Shown here: piece by piece, positions 17,667 through 26,371 of the stretch
Position numbering within the stretch: position 1 is the first letter of the stretch
How the letters are laid out: every line of letters begins with the position of its first letter
Source of the DNA: Chengkuizengella marina
GTDB lineage: Bacteria > Bacillota > Bacilli > Paenibacillales > KCTC-33759
Assembly: GCF_009910845.1 (NCBI RefSeq)
Contig: NZ_SIJB01000018.1
Coordinates: forward strand, 62,001 to 126,000
Direction of reading: 5' to 3'
Length of the DNA: 64,000 nucleotides
Position numbers and translations under genes: made by a program
The notes under the pieces: generated by a model
Told to the model about the DNA's origin: nothing
Databases searched by the model: none
What the model saw: the letters and a program-made list of their open reading frames with translations, nothing else

Positions 17667-17857
17667 ATTAGGCTCCTCCTACCTATATATCCATAAATCG
17701 TGATAAAAAAACTTTTGTTTAAATTATCAAATGATGTCTGTAACAATATTTTTATCACATTATTATATCGTTTTATAGCAAATTTAAAAAACCGAATTAT
17801 TTTAGCAGGTTTAAATATTAAAGAAAGGCTCTCCAATATTTAGTCACCCTATATGAC

Positions 17858-19798
17858 TTATTTGATTTTTAACAAACGCAAACCATTTAGAATGACTAGA
17901 ATTGTACTGCCTTCGTGCCCGATAACTCCGTATGGTAAATCTAATATTTGAAAAAAATTTGCACAGATAAGAATGAAAATGACAGCTAATGAAAAAACGA
18001 TGTTTTGTTTTATAATCTTGTTCATTTTTTTTGATAGGTGTATTGCTCTAGGAAGTTTTGATAGGTCATTTTTCATTAGTATAATATCTGCTGTTTCCAA
18101 AGCAACATCTGTGCCGCCTCCCATAGCAATTCCTAAATTAGCCGTTGCCATTGCAGGCGCATCATTAATTCCATCCCCTACCATACTCACATTTTCATGT
18201 TGCTGTTTTAAATTTTTTACATAATTCAATTTATCTTTAGGTAAACACCTTGAAATGTAACCATCAACGGACATCTCTTTTGAAATGACTTTTGCTGTTT
18301 CTTCATCGTCACCCGTCAACATCATGGTATAAATACCAAGTTTTTTCAATTGTAACACCGCTTCTTTGGATTGTTCTCTTAAGTGATCTTTTAAAGCTAT
18401 AACTCCTACAATTCCATCTTGATCTGCTACAAATACAAGAGTTTTACCATCTTTAATTATTTTTTCTCCACTCTTCTTTAAAAAGACCTCAGATAATTGT
18501 AGCCCAACAAATTCTGCATTTCCTATTTTGAATTCCTTACCATTCACTTTTCCAATCACACCTAGACCAGGAATATCTTCAATAAAATCAGGTTGAACTA
18601 GCTTAAGTTTTTGTTCAAATTTGGTATGATTCACAATGGCTTGAGCAAGAGGGTGCGTAGAATGATTTTCAATGGAAGCAGTATAGATTAAAAAAGATTC
18701 ATGAGTAATTCCCTCTCTAACTATGAGATCTGTAATTTCTGGCTCCCCTTTTGTTAGAGTACCTGTTTTATCTAAAGCAACGGCTTTTATTTTTGCAAGA
18801 CCTTCAATATGAACTCCCCCTTTAAAAAGGATACCAAGTTTTGCACCATTTGAAATAGCAGATAAAGTAGCTGGTGTGATGGATGCTACAAGAGCACAGG
18901 GTGATGCAACAACTAATAAAATCATAGCTCGATATATCGTTTCATTCCATGACCACTCCAATAAATAGTGTGGCATAAACATCATTAAACTAACAATAAT
19001 AATCACTGCTTTCACATAAATTCTTTCAAATTTTTCTATAAATAATTGAGATGGTGATTTCTCACTTTGTGCAGATTGCACAAGTTGTATAATTTTATGA
19101 AAAAGTGTTTCATTACTCAATTTAGAAACTTTAATAAAGATGGAACCCATCATATTCATTGTCCCTGAAAACACCTCGTCATTTAACTTTTTCATAACGG
19201 GTATAGATTCACCTGTAATAGCAGATTGATCTACCGTTGATTGACCTTTTATGATTACCCCATCAGCAGGTATCCTCTCCCCTGGCTTGACAAGAATTTC
19301 ATCGTCAATTTTTAATTTAGACACGTGCACTTGAACTTCAATATCATCTTTAATCATCAAGGCTTCTTCAGGTTGAATCTTCATTAAAGCAGAGATTTCT
19401 TTTTTGCTTTTATTCATTGTATAAGTTTCAAGAGCACCACTTAAAGAAAAAATGAAAATCAAAATTGCACCTTCCATCCAATATCCAATGATCGCAGATC
19501 CAATTGCTGCAAATATCATCAGCATTTCAACATTTAAACTTCGGTTTTTTATCGTATCCAAAATACCTTCTTTTGCTTTCTGATATCCTCCGATTAAATA
19601 AGAAAATACAAAGAGTATGATTGATATCGAAGTAATATTCATATTTGATAATATCCAACCTACTACAATAAGAACTCCACTAAGACTAGCTGCTGCCAAT
19701 TGAATATGAGGCATTAATAATTGTTGTATTTTTTTTATTGTACTAAGTTGATTCGTTTGTCTTTTGTCATCAGTTAATAATTTTAAATCTGCATTCAT
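17858..19798 (-). CDS. P1B-type heavy-metal ATPase, SPC type (ZosA/CoaT-like)
   Basis: Metal pump of about 646 residues with about eight membrane spans. The transmembrane metal motif is SPC (VVASPCALVAS) and not CPC, the phosphorylation site is DKTGTLTKG, and the hinge is VGDGINDAPA. The last span carries GHEGSTILVILNGLRLL, typical of the P1B-4 group, which handles Zn, Co or Fe. There is no N-terminal metal-binding domain. It resembles B. subtilis ZosA/PfeT. The ATG at 19798 follows GGAGG and is preferred over the upstream TTG. It is divergent from a CDF exporter. Confidence 0.88.
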   Translation of the reverse strand: MNADLKLLTDDKRQTNQLSTIKKIQQLLMPHIQLAAASLSGVLIVVGWILSNMNITSISIILFVFSYLIGGYQKAKEGILDTIKNRSLNVEMLMIFAAIGSAIIGYWMEGAILIFIFSLSGALETYTMNKSKKEISALMKIQPEEALMIKDDIEVQVHVSKLKIDDEILVKPGERIPADGVIIKGQSTVDQSAITGESIPVMKKLNDEVFSGTMNMMGSIFIKVSKLSNETLFHKIIQLVQSAQSEKSPSQLFIEKFERIYVKAVIIIVSLMMFMPHYLLEWSWNETIYRAMILLVVASPCALVASITPATLSAISNGAKLGILFKGGVHIEGLAKIKAVALDKTGTLTKGEPEITDLIVREGITHESFLIYTASIENHSTHPLAQAIVNHTKFEQKLKLVQPDFIEDIPGLGVIGKVNGKEFKIGNAEFVGLQLSEVFLKKSGEKIIKDGKTLVFVADQDGIVGVIALKDHLREQSKEAVLQLKKLGIYTMMLTGDDEETAKVISKEMSVDGYISRCLPKDKLNYVKNLKQQHENVSMVGDGINDAPAMATANLGIAMGGGTDVALETADIILMKNDLSKLPRAIHLSKKMNKIIKQNIVFSLAVIFILICANFFQILDLPYGVIGHEGSTILVILNGLRLLKIK

Positions 19799-19864
19799 TT
19801 TCAAACCTCCATTTTTATATCATTGAGAAGAATAATCAATTGCAAAACACTCCATAAAAAGGCG

Positions 19865-19896
19865 AAAGCTGCCATCTCAAGAGATAGCAGCACTTT
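19865..19896 (-). terminator. Hairpin in the leader of the metal ATPase gene
   Basis: GCTGCCATCTC pairs with GAGATAGCAGC (one G-U), followed on the minus strand by TTTCGCCTTTTTAT. It lies about 65 bp upstream of the ATPase start and would act as a leader terminator. No known riboswitch consensus, including NiCo, could be recognised in the 313-bp gap. Confidence 0.5.
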
Positions 19897-20118
19897 AATT
19901 CATTTTTTCTAAATCGTTATTTTATTGATTATTATTTAAGATTAATTATATCATTATATTCACTACATGAAAACATTTCCACTAATTATTAGCCTAAATT
20001 TACAAATATACCAGTAACCAAAAGTGTTAAGAATTTCAATAGAATGAGTATTTCCCTATCTTTTCTCTTATGATATAGTTATGTAACTTAAATAATTTAT
20101 GAAAGCAGATGATATTAT

Positions 20119-21054
20119 ATGTATGATTACCACCATCTCTCACACGTAAAAGAACAATCTAAATCTAAGAAAACACTTTGGGCTACATTATTCATTACTA
20201 TATTTTTTACTATTGTAGAAATCGTTGGGGGAATATGGTCCAATTCATTGGCTTTGTTATCTGATTCAGCACATATGGTATCAGATGTATTTGCTCTAAG
20301 TCTAAGTATGACAGCGATATACTTAGCCACAAGACCTCCAAATGCAAGGTATACCTTTGGATTCCTACGTTTTGAAATCATTGCCTCATTTTTAAATGGA
20401 CTAGCACTTGCCGTCATTGCCATTGGAATTTTTATTGAAGGGATTCGAAGATTTATTAACCCAGAGCCTATTAATTTTAAACTCATGCTTATCATTGCAA
20501 TCATCGGTTTTATAGTAAATGCTATTTTAACTTATATATTAAGCAGAAGTATTGAAGAGGAAGAAAATTTAAATGTGCAAAGTGCTTTGTGGCACTTTAT
20601 AGGAGATTTGTTAAGTTCTTTAGGTGTCATCATTTCCGCTGTTTTAATTTACTTTACAGGATTAGTTTTTTTTGATCCATTAATTAGTCTTGTGATCGGC
20701 GGTATTATCTTTACTGGTGGTGCTAAAATAATTCGTGAGTCTTATTTCATATTAATGGAATCTGTACCACATAAATTTAATTTAGATGAAATTCGTGAGG
20801 ACATTAGTCAAGTTGAAGGGGTGGAAGACGTCCATGAAATGCACTTATGGTCTATATCAACGGAGCATTATTCATTAACTGCTCATGTATTTGTAGATGA
20901 ACAAATACAACCATTTTGCGTTATACTAGCCATCAATGAAACATTAAAAGAGAAGTACGGTATTACACATACAACGATCCAAGTAGAGCACGCTAATATC
21001 CATGACCATGGTGAATATGGTAAAGAGTTTTTACAACAAAAATCTGGAAGTTAA
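20119..21054 (+). CDS. czcD: Cation diffusion facilitator, CzcD-like
   Basis: Zn/Co/Cd:proton antiporter of the cytoplasmic membrane, 311 residues, six spans. Metal-site residues are in LLSDSAHMVSDVF (span II) and ALWHFIGDLLSS (span V). A cytosolic C-terminal domain (from about residue 210) has the family pattern EGVEDVHEMHLWSIS and ends HAN-HDHGEY. The N-terminal His pair in MYDYHHLSH is also usual. It is divergent from the P-type ATPase, so the two exporters may share metal control. The ribosome site is weak. Confidence 0.93.
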   Translation: MYDYHHLSHVKEQSKSKKTLWATLFITIFFTIVEIVGGIWSNSLALLSDSAHMVSDVFALSLSMTAIYLATRPPNARYTFGFLRFEIIASFLNGLALAVIAIGIFIEGIRRFINPEPINFKLMLIIAIIGFIVNAILTYILSRSIEEEENLNVQSALWHFIGDLLSSLGVIISAVLIYFTGLVFFDPLISLVIGGIIFTGGAKIIRESYFILMESVPHKFNLDEIREDISQVEGVEDVHEMHLWSISTEHYSLTAHVFVDEQIQPFCVILAINETLKEKYGITHTTIQVEHANIHDHGEYGKEFLQQKSGS

Positions 21055-21122
21055 AACATATATTAACCAAAGCTTGAAACTTGCTCAAACCTTCATTTAG
21101 AAAAACATTGAAAAAAATCCCT

Positions 21123-21158
21123 AAGCTGTTGTCATATGAATTGACGGCAGCTTTTTTA
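21123..21158 (+). terminator. czcD terminator
   Basis: AAGCTGTTGTCA pairs with TGACGGCAGCTT (two G-U) followed by TTTTTAGTTTTTT, about 70 bp after the czcD stop. Confidence 0.8.
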
Positions 21159-21342
21159 GTTTTTTGATTTAAGTATTTATTAAGAATTTCTTCATTTTTA
21201 TCTAATGATAAAGTTAAGAATTATTTATTACAATTACTAACAGATGAGATGGACAAGGAAGTGAAACATGAGTGGGTATTCAGATCATTAGAAATTGTCA
21301 GCTGATAAAAATGAACAACATGATAAGAAGGGGAGAATAAAT

Positions 21343-22032
21343 ATGATTCAAGTTAAGGAACTTAATCATCAATTTAAAATTGGAAAAAAGAAAAGAGAAA
21401 CGATTATCCCAGTATTAAAAAATATAAATTTAGAAGTGAGTAAAGGAGAAATCGTCACGATTGTAGGGAAGAGTGGTTCAGGAAAATCAACCCTGTTGAA
21501 TTTAATCAGTGGATATATTCGACCTACCGAAGGGAACATTTTCATAAATAATCAAAATGTCTCTGAATTAAGTGAGGGGGATTGGGCAAATTTCCGCATC
21601 AATCATTTGGGTTTTATATTTCAAAGTTTTCAACTGATTCCAAGTATGACAGCCTATCAAAATATCGAACTTCCTTTAATTTTAAAAGGGGCTAGTGAAG
21701 TGGCTAGGAAAAAGCAAACATTGGACATGCTTGAAATGGTTGGTTTGTCAGATTATAAAGCATTTTATCCAAGTGAGTTATCTGGAGGACAACAACAACG
21801 TGTAAGTATAGCTAGAGCCTTAATTGTAAAACCACCTATTATACTAGCTGATGAACCTACAGGAAGTTTAGACAGTGAAAACGAACAGGAATTATTAAAT
21901 TTTATTCAGAAACTGAATCAAGATCATAATATTACGTTTCTAATTATTACACATGATGATCAGGTTGCAAAGATTGGGCATCGGACGATTATCATCAAAG
22001 ACGGCAAAATACAAGGAGGCAGAAGTCTATGA
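21343..22032 (+). CDS. ABC transporter ATP-binding protein, MacB/LolD type
   Basis: ATPase of an export or lipoprotein/antimicrobial-type ABC transporter, about 229 residues. Walker A is GKSGSGKSTL, then Q-loop FIFQSFQLIPSMTAYQNIELPL, signature LSGGQQQRVSIARAL, Walker B IILADEPTGSLD and ITHDD. The LIPSMTAYQN and PTGSLDSE patterns mark the MacB/LolD family. AAGGGGAG supports the ATG at 21343; an upstream TTG extension has no ribosome site. It overlaps the permease start by 4 bp. Confidence 0.92.
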   Translation: MIQVKELNHQFKIGKKKRETIIPVLKNINLEVSKGEIVTIVGKSGSGKSTLLNLISGYIRPTEGNIFINNQNVSELSEGDWANFRINHLGFIFQSFQLIPSMTAYQNIELPLILKGASEVARKKQTLDMLEMVGLSDYKAFYPSELSGGQQQRVSIARALIVKPPIILADEPTGSLDSENEQELLNFIQKLNQDHNITFLIITHDDQVAKIGHRTIIIKDGKIQGGRSL

Positions 22033-23339
22033 AGTTCAAAGATAAGATACGTTTTGTTAGACAGAATATGAAAAAAAATCGGATGAGAGTGTTTATGACG
22101 ATTTTAGCAACTGCGATAGGTTGTGCCTTCTTAATCTTATTAGCTTCTGTTGGTTTTGGATTGGAAAAATCTATTATATCAGACTTAACTGAAGGGAGAC
22201 TAGCAAATGAAATAAATGTATATCATGATAAAGACTTTAATCAACTTAATGATGAAGATGTAGAGATATTAAAACAGATAGAGCATGTCAAAACAGTGAC
22301 TAAACGAAATACTTTACATCATGAAATGATGTTCAAATTAGAGGAATATGAATCATATTGGCCTCAGGTTTATGCCACAAACTTTCCATCTGAAATAGAA
22401 GCTGGATTAGAATTAAGTGATGGAAGAATGCCTCAAGCTAATGATGAAATTATAGTAGGATATCACTTTAATGAAATTTTAACTGAAGGAAATGGAAATG
22501 AAATTGTATATTATGAAGAGGACTTGATTGGTAAAACCATAGATCTTCAAGTTATATATTATGATAAAGAAGAAATGAAACAATCTGAATCGTTTCCTGT
22601 AAAAATAGTGGGTATTACTAAACAACCAGCTCCTAAAGTCAAAGAACAATTTGCACTTATTTCTGAACCGTTACTAAAAGAAATTGAAGATTTTACAGTG
22701 GAAGCTTTTCTTAATCCAGAACAAAGTAACGATGAAGATGTGGAGTTAAATTTAGATAAAGAAAAAACTTATGACGATGTAAGAATATATACAAATCATT
22801 TAGAAAATGTGAGTGGTGTAATTGAAAAATTGAATGAACTTGGTTATGGGAACTATTCTGTTACAAATCAACTGGGACAAATCAACACTCTATTTCTTGT
22901 TATAAAAATTGGATTGATATTTGTTGGAACCATTGCCTTGCTTATTGCTTCCATTGGTATTTTTAATACAATGACAATGTCAGTTACAGAGCGTACACAA
23001 GATATTGGCATTATGAAAGCAATTGGAGCACATCCATCTACAATAAAACAAATCTTCCTAATTGAAAGCAGTTATATTGGCTTGATAGGTGCATTTATTG
23101 GTACGTTATTTGCTTATGTAATAAGTATTGTTATTAATTTTGTAACGCCAATGATTATTGAAGCTCTTAGTGGTAATGAAGGAGCAACCACTCAAGATAT
23201 AATGCTGACTTATATCCCAATCTCATTAGTAGCAACTTCAGTCTCAATTAGTTTATTAGTGGCTATTTTTTCAGGGTGGCGTCCTGCAAAAAAAGCAACA
23301 ACAGTAGATGTATTAAAAGCGATGCGAAGAGATATTTAA
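22029..23339 (+). CDS. FtsX/MacB-family ABC permease
   Basis: Membrane partner of the preceding ATPase, 436 residues. One span near residues 20-45, a ~240-residue extracellular MacB_PCD-type domain, then three spans in the FtsX domain (from about residue 290) with TERTQDIGIMKAIGA and the C-terminal WRPAKKATTVDVLKAM. It begins within the ATPase stop (ATGA overlap). The family uses mechanical coupling to expel peptides or lipoproteins; the substrate is unknown. Confidence 0.9.
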   Translation: MKFKDKIRFVRQNMKKNRMRVFMTILATAIGCAFLILLASVGFGLEKSIISDLTEGRLANEINVYHDKDFNQLNDEDVEILKQIEHVKTVTKRNTLHHEMMFKLEEYESYWPQVYATNFPSEIEAGLELSDGRMPQANDEIIVGYHFNEILTEGNGNEIVYYEEDLIGKTIDLQVIYYDKEEMKQSESFPVKIVGITKQPAPKVKEQFALISEPLLKEIEDFTVEAFLNPEQSNDEDVELNLDKEKTYDDVRIYTNHLENVSGVIEKLNELGYGNYSVTNQLGQINTLFLVIKIGLIFVGTIALLIASIGIFNTMTMSVTERTQDIGIMKAIGAHPSTIKQIFLIESSYIGLIGAFIGTLFAYVISIVINFVTPMIIEALSGNEGATTQDIMLTYIPISLVATSVSISLLVAIFSGWRPAKKATTVDVLKAMRRDI

Positions 23340-23391
23340 GATTTAAACTTTATTTGAATAAATTATTTCCTGTAAAATGAACTAATTAATT

Positions 23392-23433
23392 AAAATCCTT
23401 ACTTATCTTTAAAATTAGATAAGTAAGGATTTT
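23392..23433 (+). terminator. Terminator of the ABC exporter operon
   Basis: AAAATCCTTACTTATCT and AGATAAGTAAGGATTTT form a perfect 17-bp stem with an 8-nt loop, followed by ATTAGGTTTTTTTT. Confidence 0.9.
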
Positions 23434-23494
23434 ATTAGGTTTTTTTTCAGAAACGACCCAAATTAAGTCTTATAAATAAATGACTAATAATACC

Positions 23495-23869
23495 TTAATA
23501 AATTTTTGAAAATACAACCATTGAAAGAGAAAAAGTCATAATAGTAAGAGCACCAAGGATTGTAACAACTCCTATAGCAGTTAGGTAAATGATATTAAAT
23601 TGAAGTAAGGTAATAAACATAAAGAAATAGAACAACAGAATAAAATAGGAGTAAAACATCCCTTTTTCTTGTATTACTTTCATTCTTTCATCTTTCTTTT
23701 TAAACTGAGGATGTAAATAACTTAATGATAAAAAATTAACAGATAAAGCAAAAATAAGTGCGGTTGTAGGTGATAATGAAAATTCATCTATCATTCCACC
23801 ATAAAAGAGATACCCACTTTCTATTAGTAAAAGTAAACCTAAAATTGTATACCATAATCTTGTACTCAT
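23495..23869 (-). CDS. Four-span membrane protein, DUF2178-like
   Basis: 124-residue protein with two N-terminal and two C-terminal hydrophobic spans. The cytosolic link reads KKKDERMKVIQEKGMFYSYF, the DER...I..K pattern seen in DUF2178-type proteins that are commonly paired with a small XRE regulator. Function is not known. It follows the XRE gene by 32 bp and is likely controlled by it through the operator array upstream. Confidence 0.65.
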   Translation of the reverse strand: MSTRLWYTILGLLLLIESGYLFYGGMIDEFSLSPTTALIFALSVNFLSLSYLHPQFKKKDERMKVIQEKGMFYSYFILLFYFFMFITLLQFNIIYLTAIGVVTILGALTIMTFSLSMVVFSKIY

Positions 23870-23901
23870 AATATGATCTAAACCTCCAGTTTTAATAATT
23901 T

Positions 23902-24108
23902 CTACTTATAGTCTTCTTCTTCTAAAATAAATATACTTTCTACATTTGTTTGAAATATTTCAGCTATTATCATTGCTAAAGGTAGGGATGGATTGTATTT
24001 TCCTTTTTCAATCGAAATAATCGTTTGTCTGGATACACCTACCTTTTCTGCTAACCTATCTTGTGAAAAATCAAATTTCTTTCTATACTCAACCATTTTG
24101 TTCTTCAA
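23902..24108 (-). CDS. Small XRE-family transcriptional regulator
   Basis: 68-residue, almost pure helix-turn-helix protein. The DNA-binding helices read FSQDRLAEKVGVSRQTIISIEKGKYNPSLPLAMIIA, and a short C-terminal FQTNVESIFILEEE matches the YozG/YgzD class. Four adjoining 16-bp palindromes cover the promoter directly upstream, so it is very likely autoregulatory. It leads a two-gene operon with the four-span membrane protein. Confidence 0.9.
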   Translation of the reverse strand: MKNKMVEYRKKFDFSQDRLAEKVGVSRQTIISIEKGKYNPSLPLAMIIAEIFQTNVESIFILEEEDYK

Positions 24109-24137
24109 TTTATCACCTCTCTTATTTTCCCAAAAAA

Positions 24138-24202
24138 GTAAAGCAAGCTTTACGTAAAGTTTATTTTACTGTAAAGTTGACTTTACGTCAAGTTAACTTT
24201 AC
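24138..24202. promoter_or_regulatory. Array of four 16-bp palindromic operators
   Basis: Four palindromes follow each other with no or 1-bp gap: GTAAAGCAAGCTTTAC (24138-24153), GTAAAGTTTATTTTAC (24154-24169), GTAAAGTTGACTTTAC (24171-24186) and GTCAAGTTAACTTTAC (24187-24202). The common form is GTAAAG-N4-CTTTAC. They cover the whole core promoter of the XRE gene. Binding by that protein is inferred from position. Confidence 0.85.
24163..24191 (-). promoter_or_regulatory. Core promoter of the XRE operon
   Basis: On the minus strand TTGACG (24191-24186) and TAAAAT (24168-24163) are separated by exactly 17 bp, a sigma-A arrangement. Both boxes lie inside operator copies 2 to 4. Confidence 0.7.
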
Positions 24203-24224
24203 AGTTTTATAATGAATAATGAAA

Positions 24225-24256
24225 AAAATCCCGTATCCATTTGACTACGGGATTTT
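24225..24256. terminator. Bidirectional terminator
   Basis: AAAATCCCGTA and TACGGGATTTT form a perfect stem with a 10-nt loop. The minus strand continues TTTCATTATTC and is the natural end of the DUF2062 gene. Confidence 0.85.
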
Positions 24257-24319
24257 ATTTTTCAATTTATGAGTGATATGATTTACAATCTTTATGTTCA
24301 TTATGTTTAATTTTTTCAG

Positions 24320-24748
24320 TTACGCTTTTTTTGTCTTCATTTTTTTCAATATCGTAATACGGTATCTCTTGAAAAGAAAATATAGTACAAAATACAATAT
24401 AACACTACTTAAAATACTGTTAATTACTGCTCCTATCATAAAATCATATGTCATAGATAAAGCATCCATATGCTCTAAACGAAAAAATAGCCATTCTCCA
24501 ATTTGATAATTCCCTATAAATAATACAGGCCAGATAAAAGATCCTAATGATGCTGCTATAATCGTTGCAACCATATTGACCTTAAAGATTTTAGCTAAAG
24601 CAATCGATAGCATGGGTCCAATTCCAAACGTAGGAAACCAACAAGGGATAAAACCTAATGAAAATCCAAGAGAAATTTGCTTAGCCCCACTTTTTAATCT
24701 AAACAATCTAATACAATAATATTTAACACCTCTAAACCATTTTTTCAT
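24320..24748 (-). CDS. DUF2062 membrane protein
   Basis: 142-residue protein with an amphipathic basic N-terminus and three to four spans. The signature LGFSLGFIPCWFPTFGIGPMLSIALAKIFKVN followed by AASLGSFIWPVLF is typical of DUF2062. The family function is unknown, although members often sit with envelope or glycosyl transfer genes. A glycosyltransferase lies 340 bp upstream but a separate promoter is likely. Confidence 0.88.
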   Translation of the reverse strand: MKKWFRGVKYYCIRLFRLKSGAKQISLGFSLGFIPCWFPTFGIGPMLSIALAKIFKVNMVATIIAASLGSFIWPVLFIGNYQIGEWLFFRLEHMDALSMTYDFMIGAVINSILSSVILYFVLYFLFKRYRITILKKMKTKKA

Positions 24749-25089
24749 TGATTATCGTCCTTTTAAGCCAATATCGTGTAGTAAATAAATCTTCAGTATA
24801 ATAATATACATACGATTCAAATATAAATTTAGCTGATTGGTCAGCCTATCGTATTAATAAATGGTTAAATTTTAATTAAAATCAACTTGATGATACTACA
24901 ACAGTTATAATGGATAACGTAACACTTAAAGTAATTACTTCTGTCAGTATTAATAATTTTTTAACTAACATTACAAAAACTCCTTTTACTTAGTTAACAA
25001 AGCTTAACGTTTTTTACTCTGATATTAATAATAGACGAGACTAATTTTCTATACCCTGCACTTCATGCAACTTTTTAAAGGATAAAGTT
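24749..25089. other. 341-bp gap holding one micro-ORF
   Basis: AT-rich region between DUF2062 and the UgtP-like gene. The only coding signal is the 29-codon ORF described separately. No hairpin terminator for the glycosyltransferase gene (which ends at 25090) was seen. Confidence 0.5.
24882..24971 (-). CDS. 29-residue hydrophobic micropeptide
   Basis: ATG at 24971 is preceded by AAAAGGAG with an 8-nt spacer, a near-ideal ribosome site. The product starts MLVKKLLILTEVITL and is one hydrophobic segment ending VVVSSS, so it would sit in the membrane. It is too short for homology. It could be a real peptide or a leader; expression data are needed to tell. Confidence 0.45.
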   Translation of the reverse strand: MLVKKLLILTEVITLSVTLSIITVVVSSS

Positions 25090-26199
25090 TTAAATGACTT
25101 TTTCATAAATGGATTGAAAAATCTCATCCATACATTTGGCAGGGTAATAATTATATTTTGCTGGTAAAAACTCTACCTGATTCCTATCTTTTTTTATGAA
25201 TTGATTCAACCGCTGATTTAATTGATTTAATGTGTGTATTCTCTCACCTAATTGATATTTCTCAAAAAACTTACAATTCTCTTCCTCTTGACCAGGAATT
25301 GGATTAAAAAATAACATTGGTAACTTTTTAGCAATTGCTTCTGTAGAAGTGATTCCACCTGGTTTGGTAATCAAAAGATCGGAAACATCCATCAATTTAT
25401 TAATGTATTTTGTATACCCTTGTATTTTAATATTCCGATGTTTGAACAAAGGATTTGATGATAATTGAGTAAATGCCTCCTTATTATTTCCTAGACAAAT
25501 AACAATCTGAATTTTTTCTTTCCATGATAAAAGTTGGGTCAATAACTCCTCAAAATTGAGTACCCCCCAACCACCTCCCATAACAAGAATGGTTGGCATC
25601 TCCTTCAAATCAAATTGATCACGAATCGATTTCTTGTTATGCTTTACCAAAAAATTAGGATCAATAGGTATACCAGAAACTTTTATTTTATGTGTTGGTA
25701 CTCCATTTTGAATCATTTTTAATTTCATTTCAAAATTAGATATAAAATACATATCGCATTCATTCGTTAACCAAGCTTGATGTAGATTATAATCTGTAAT
25801 GACTGTAATTATGGGAATGTTCAATCCCCTTCGTTTAAGTCTAGAAATAACCATATTAGGGAAAGGGTGTGTGCAAATAATCACATCTGGTTTATATTGC
25901 TGAATGAATTTATAAGTTTGAGCATAAAAAATTTTGTGTATCGCTAACTGCGAAATTGGTTTAGTAACACCTTCATTTTGAGATTGATATAACCACCCAT
26001 ATAATTTAGGGTGACTAAAAACTGCCTTTTTATAAAGTTTTAAAATGAAAGGTGCTAGAATGGGATGAAGTGATTTTCCAAGCTCTAATACTTGACACTG
26101 TAAATTGGAATCATTTAGATTTAAACCTTTTGCAATGGCATTTGCAGTTTGAGTGTGACCAGTGCCAAAACCTTCTGATAAGATTAAAATATTTTTCAT
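25090..26199 (-). CDS. MGDG-synthase/UgtP-like glycosyltransferase
   Basis: GT28-family enzyme of 369 residues, related to UgtP/YpfP, which glucosylates diacylglycerol to make glycolipids and the lipoteichoic acid anchor. The N-terminal MGDG_synth domain begins ILILSEGFGTGHTQTANAIA and contains VITDYNLHQAW. The C-terminal half has VMGGGWGVLN, the nucleotide-sugar motif LITKPGGITSTEA and PIPGQEEEN. The acceptor is not certain: it could also make another lipid glycoside. Single gene with its own promoter region. Confidence 0.85.
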   Translation of the reverse strand: MKNILILSEGFGTGHTQTANAIAKGLNLNDSNLQCQVLELGKSLHPILAPFILKLYKKAVFSHPKLYGWLYQSQNEGVTKPISQLAIHKIFYAQTYKFIQQYKPDVIICTHPFPNMVISRLKRRGLNIPIITVITDYNLHQAWLTNECDMYFISNFEMKLKMIQNGVPTHKIKVSGIPIDPNFLVKHNKKSIRDQFDLKEMPTILVMGGGWGVLNFEELLTQLLSWKEKIQIVICLGNNKEAFTQLSSNPLFKHRNIKIQGYTKYINKLMDVSDLLITKPGGITSTEAIAKKLPMLFFNPIPGQEEENCKFFEKYQLGERIHTLNQLNQRLNQFIKKDRNQVEFLPAKYNYYPAKCMDEIFQSIYEKVI

Positions 26200-26371
26200 A
26201 TATATTCACCTGCCTGGTTTCAATTAAATAGATTTGTTGTTACGTAACATTCATTTAGACGTAATCATTTGCTCAAATCCTTCAATCATTAGATAAACCA
26301 AATTTAATTTAGGTTCATGTTATCACCAGCAAGTTTTATTGGTAAGTACTAATTTTATTTAGTACCTATAT

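Noticed and set aside
21167-21303. Frame reading ...LLQLLTDEMDKEVKHEWVFRSLEIVS before the ABC operon
   Set aside because: No usable start or ribosome site and no family I recognise; could be a worn gene remnant but the evidence is too thin to list.
26344-26365. Hairpin AGTACTA/TAGTACC after the histidine kinase as a terminator
   Set aside because: Short AT-rich stem without a proper T-run on the minus strand.
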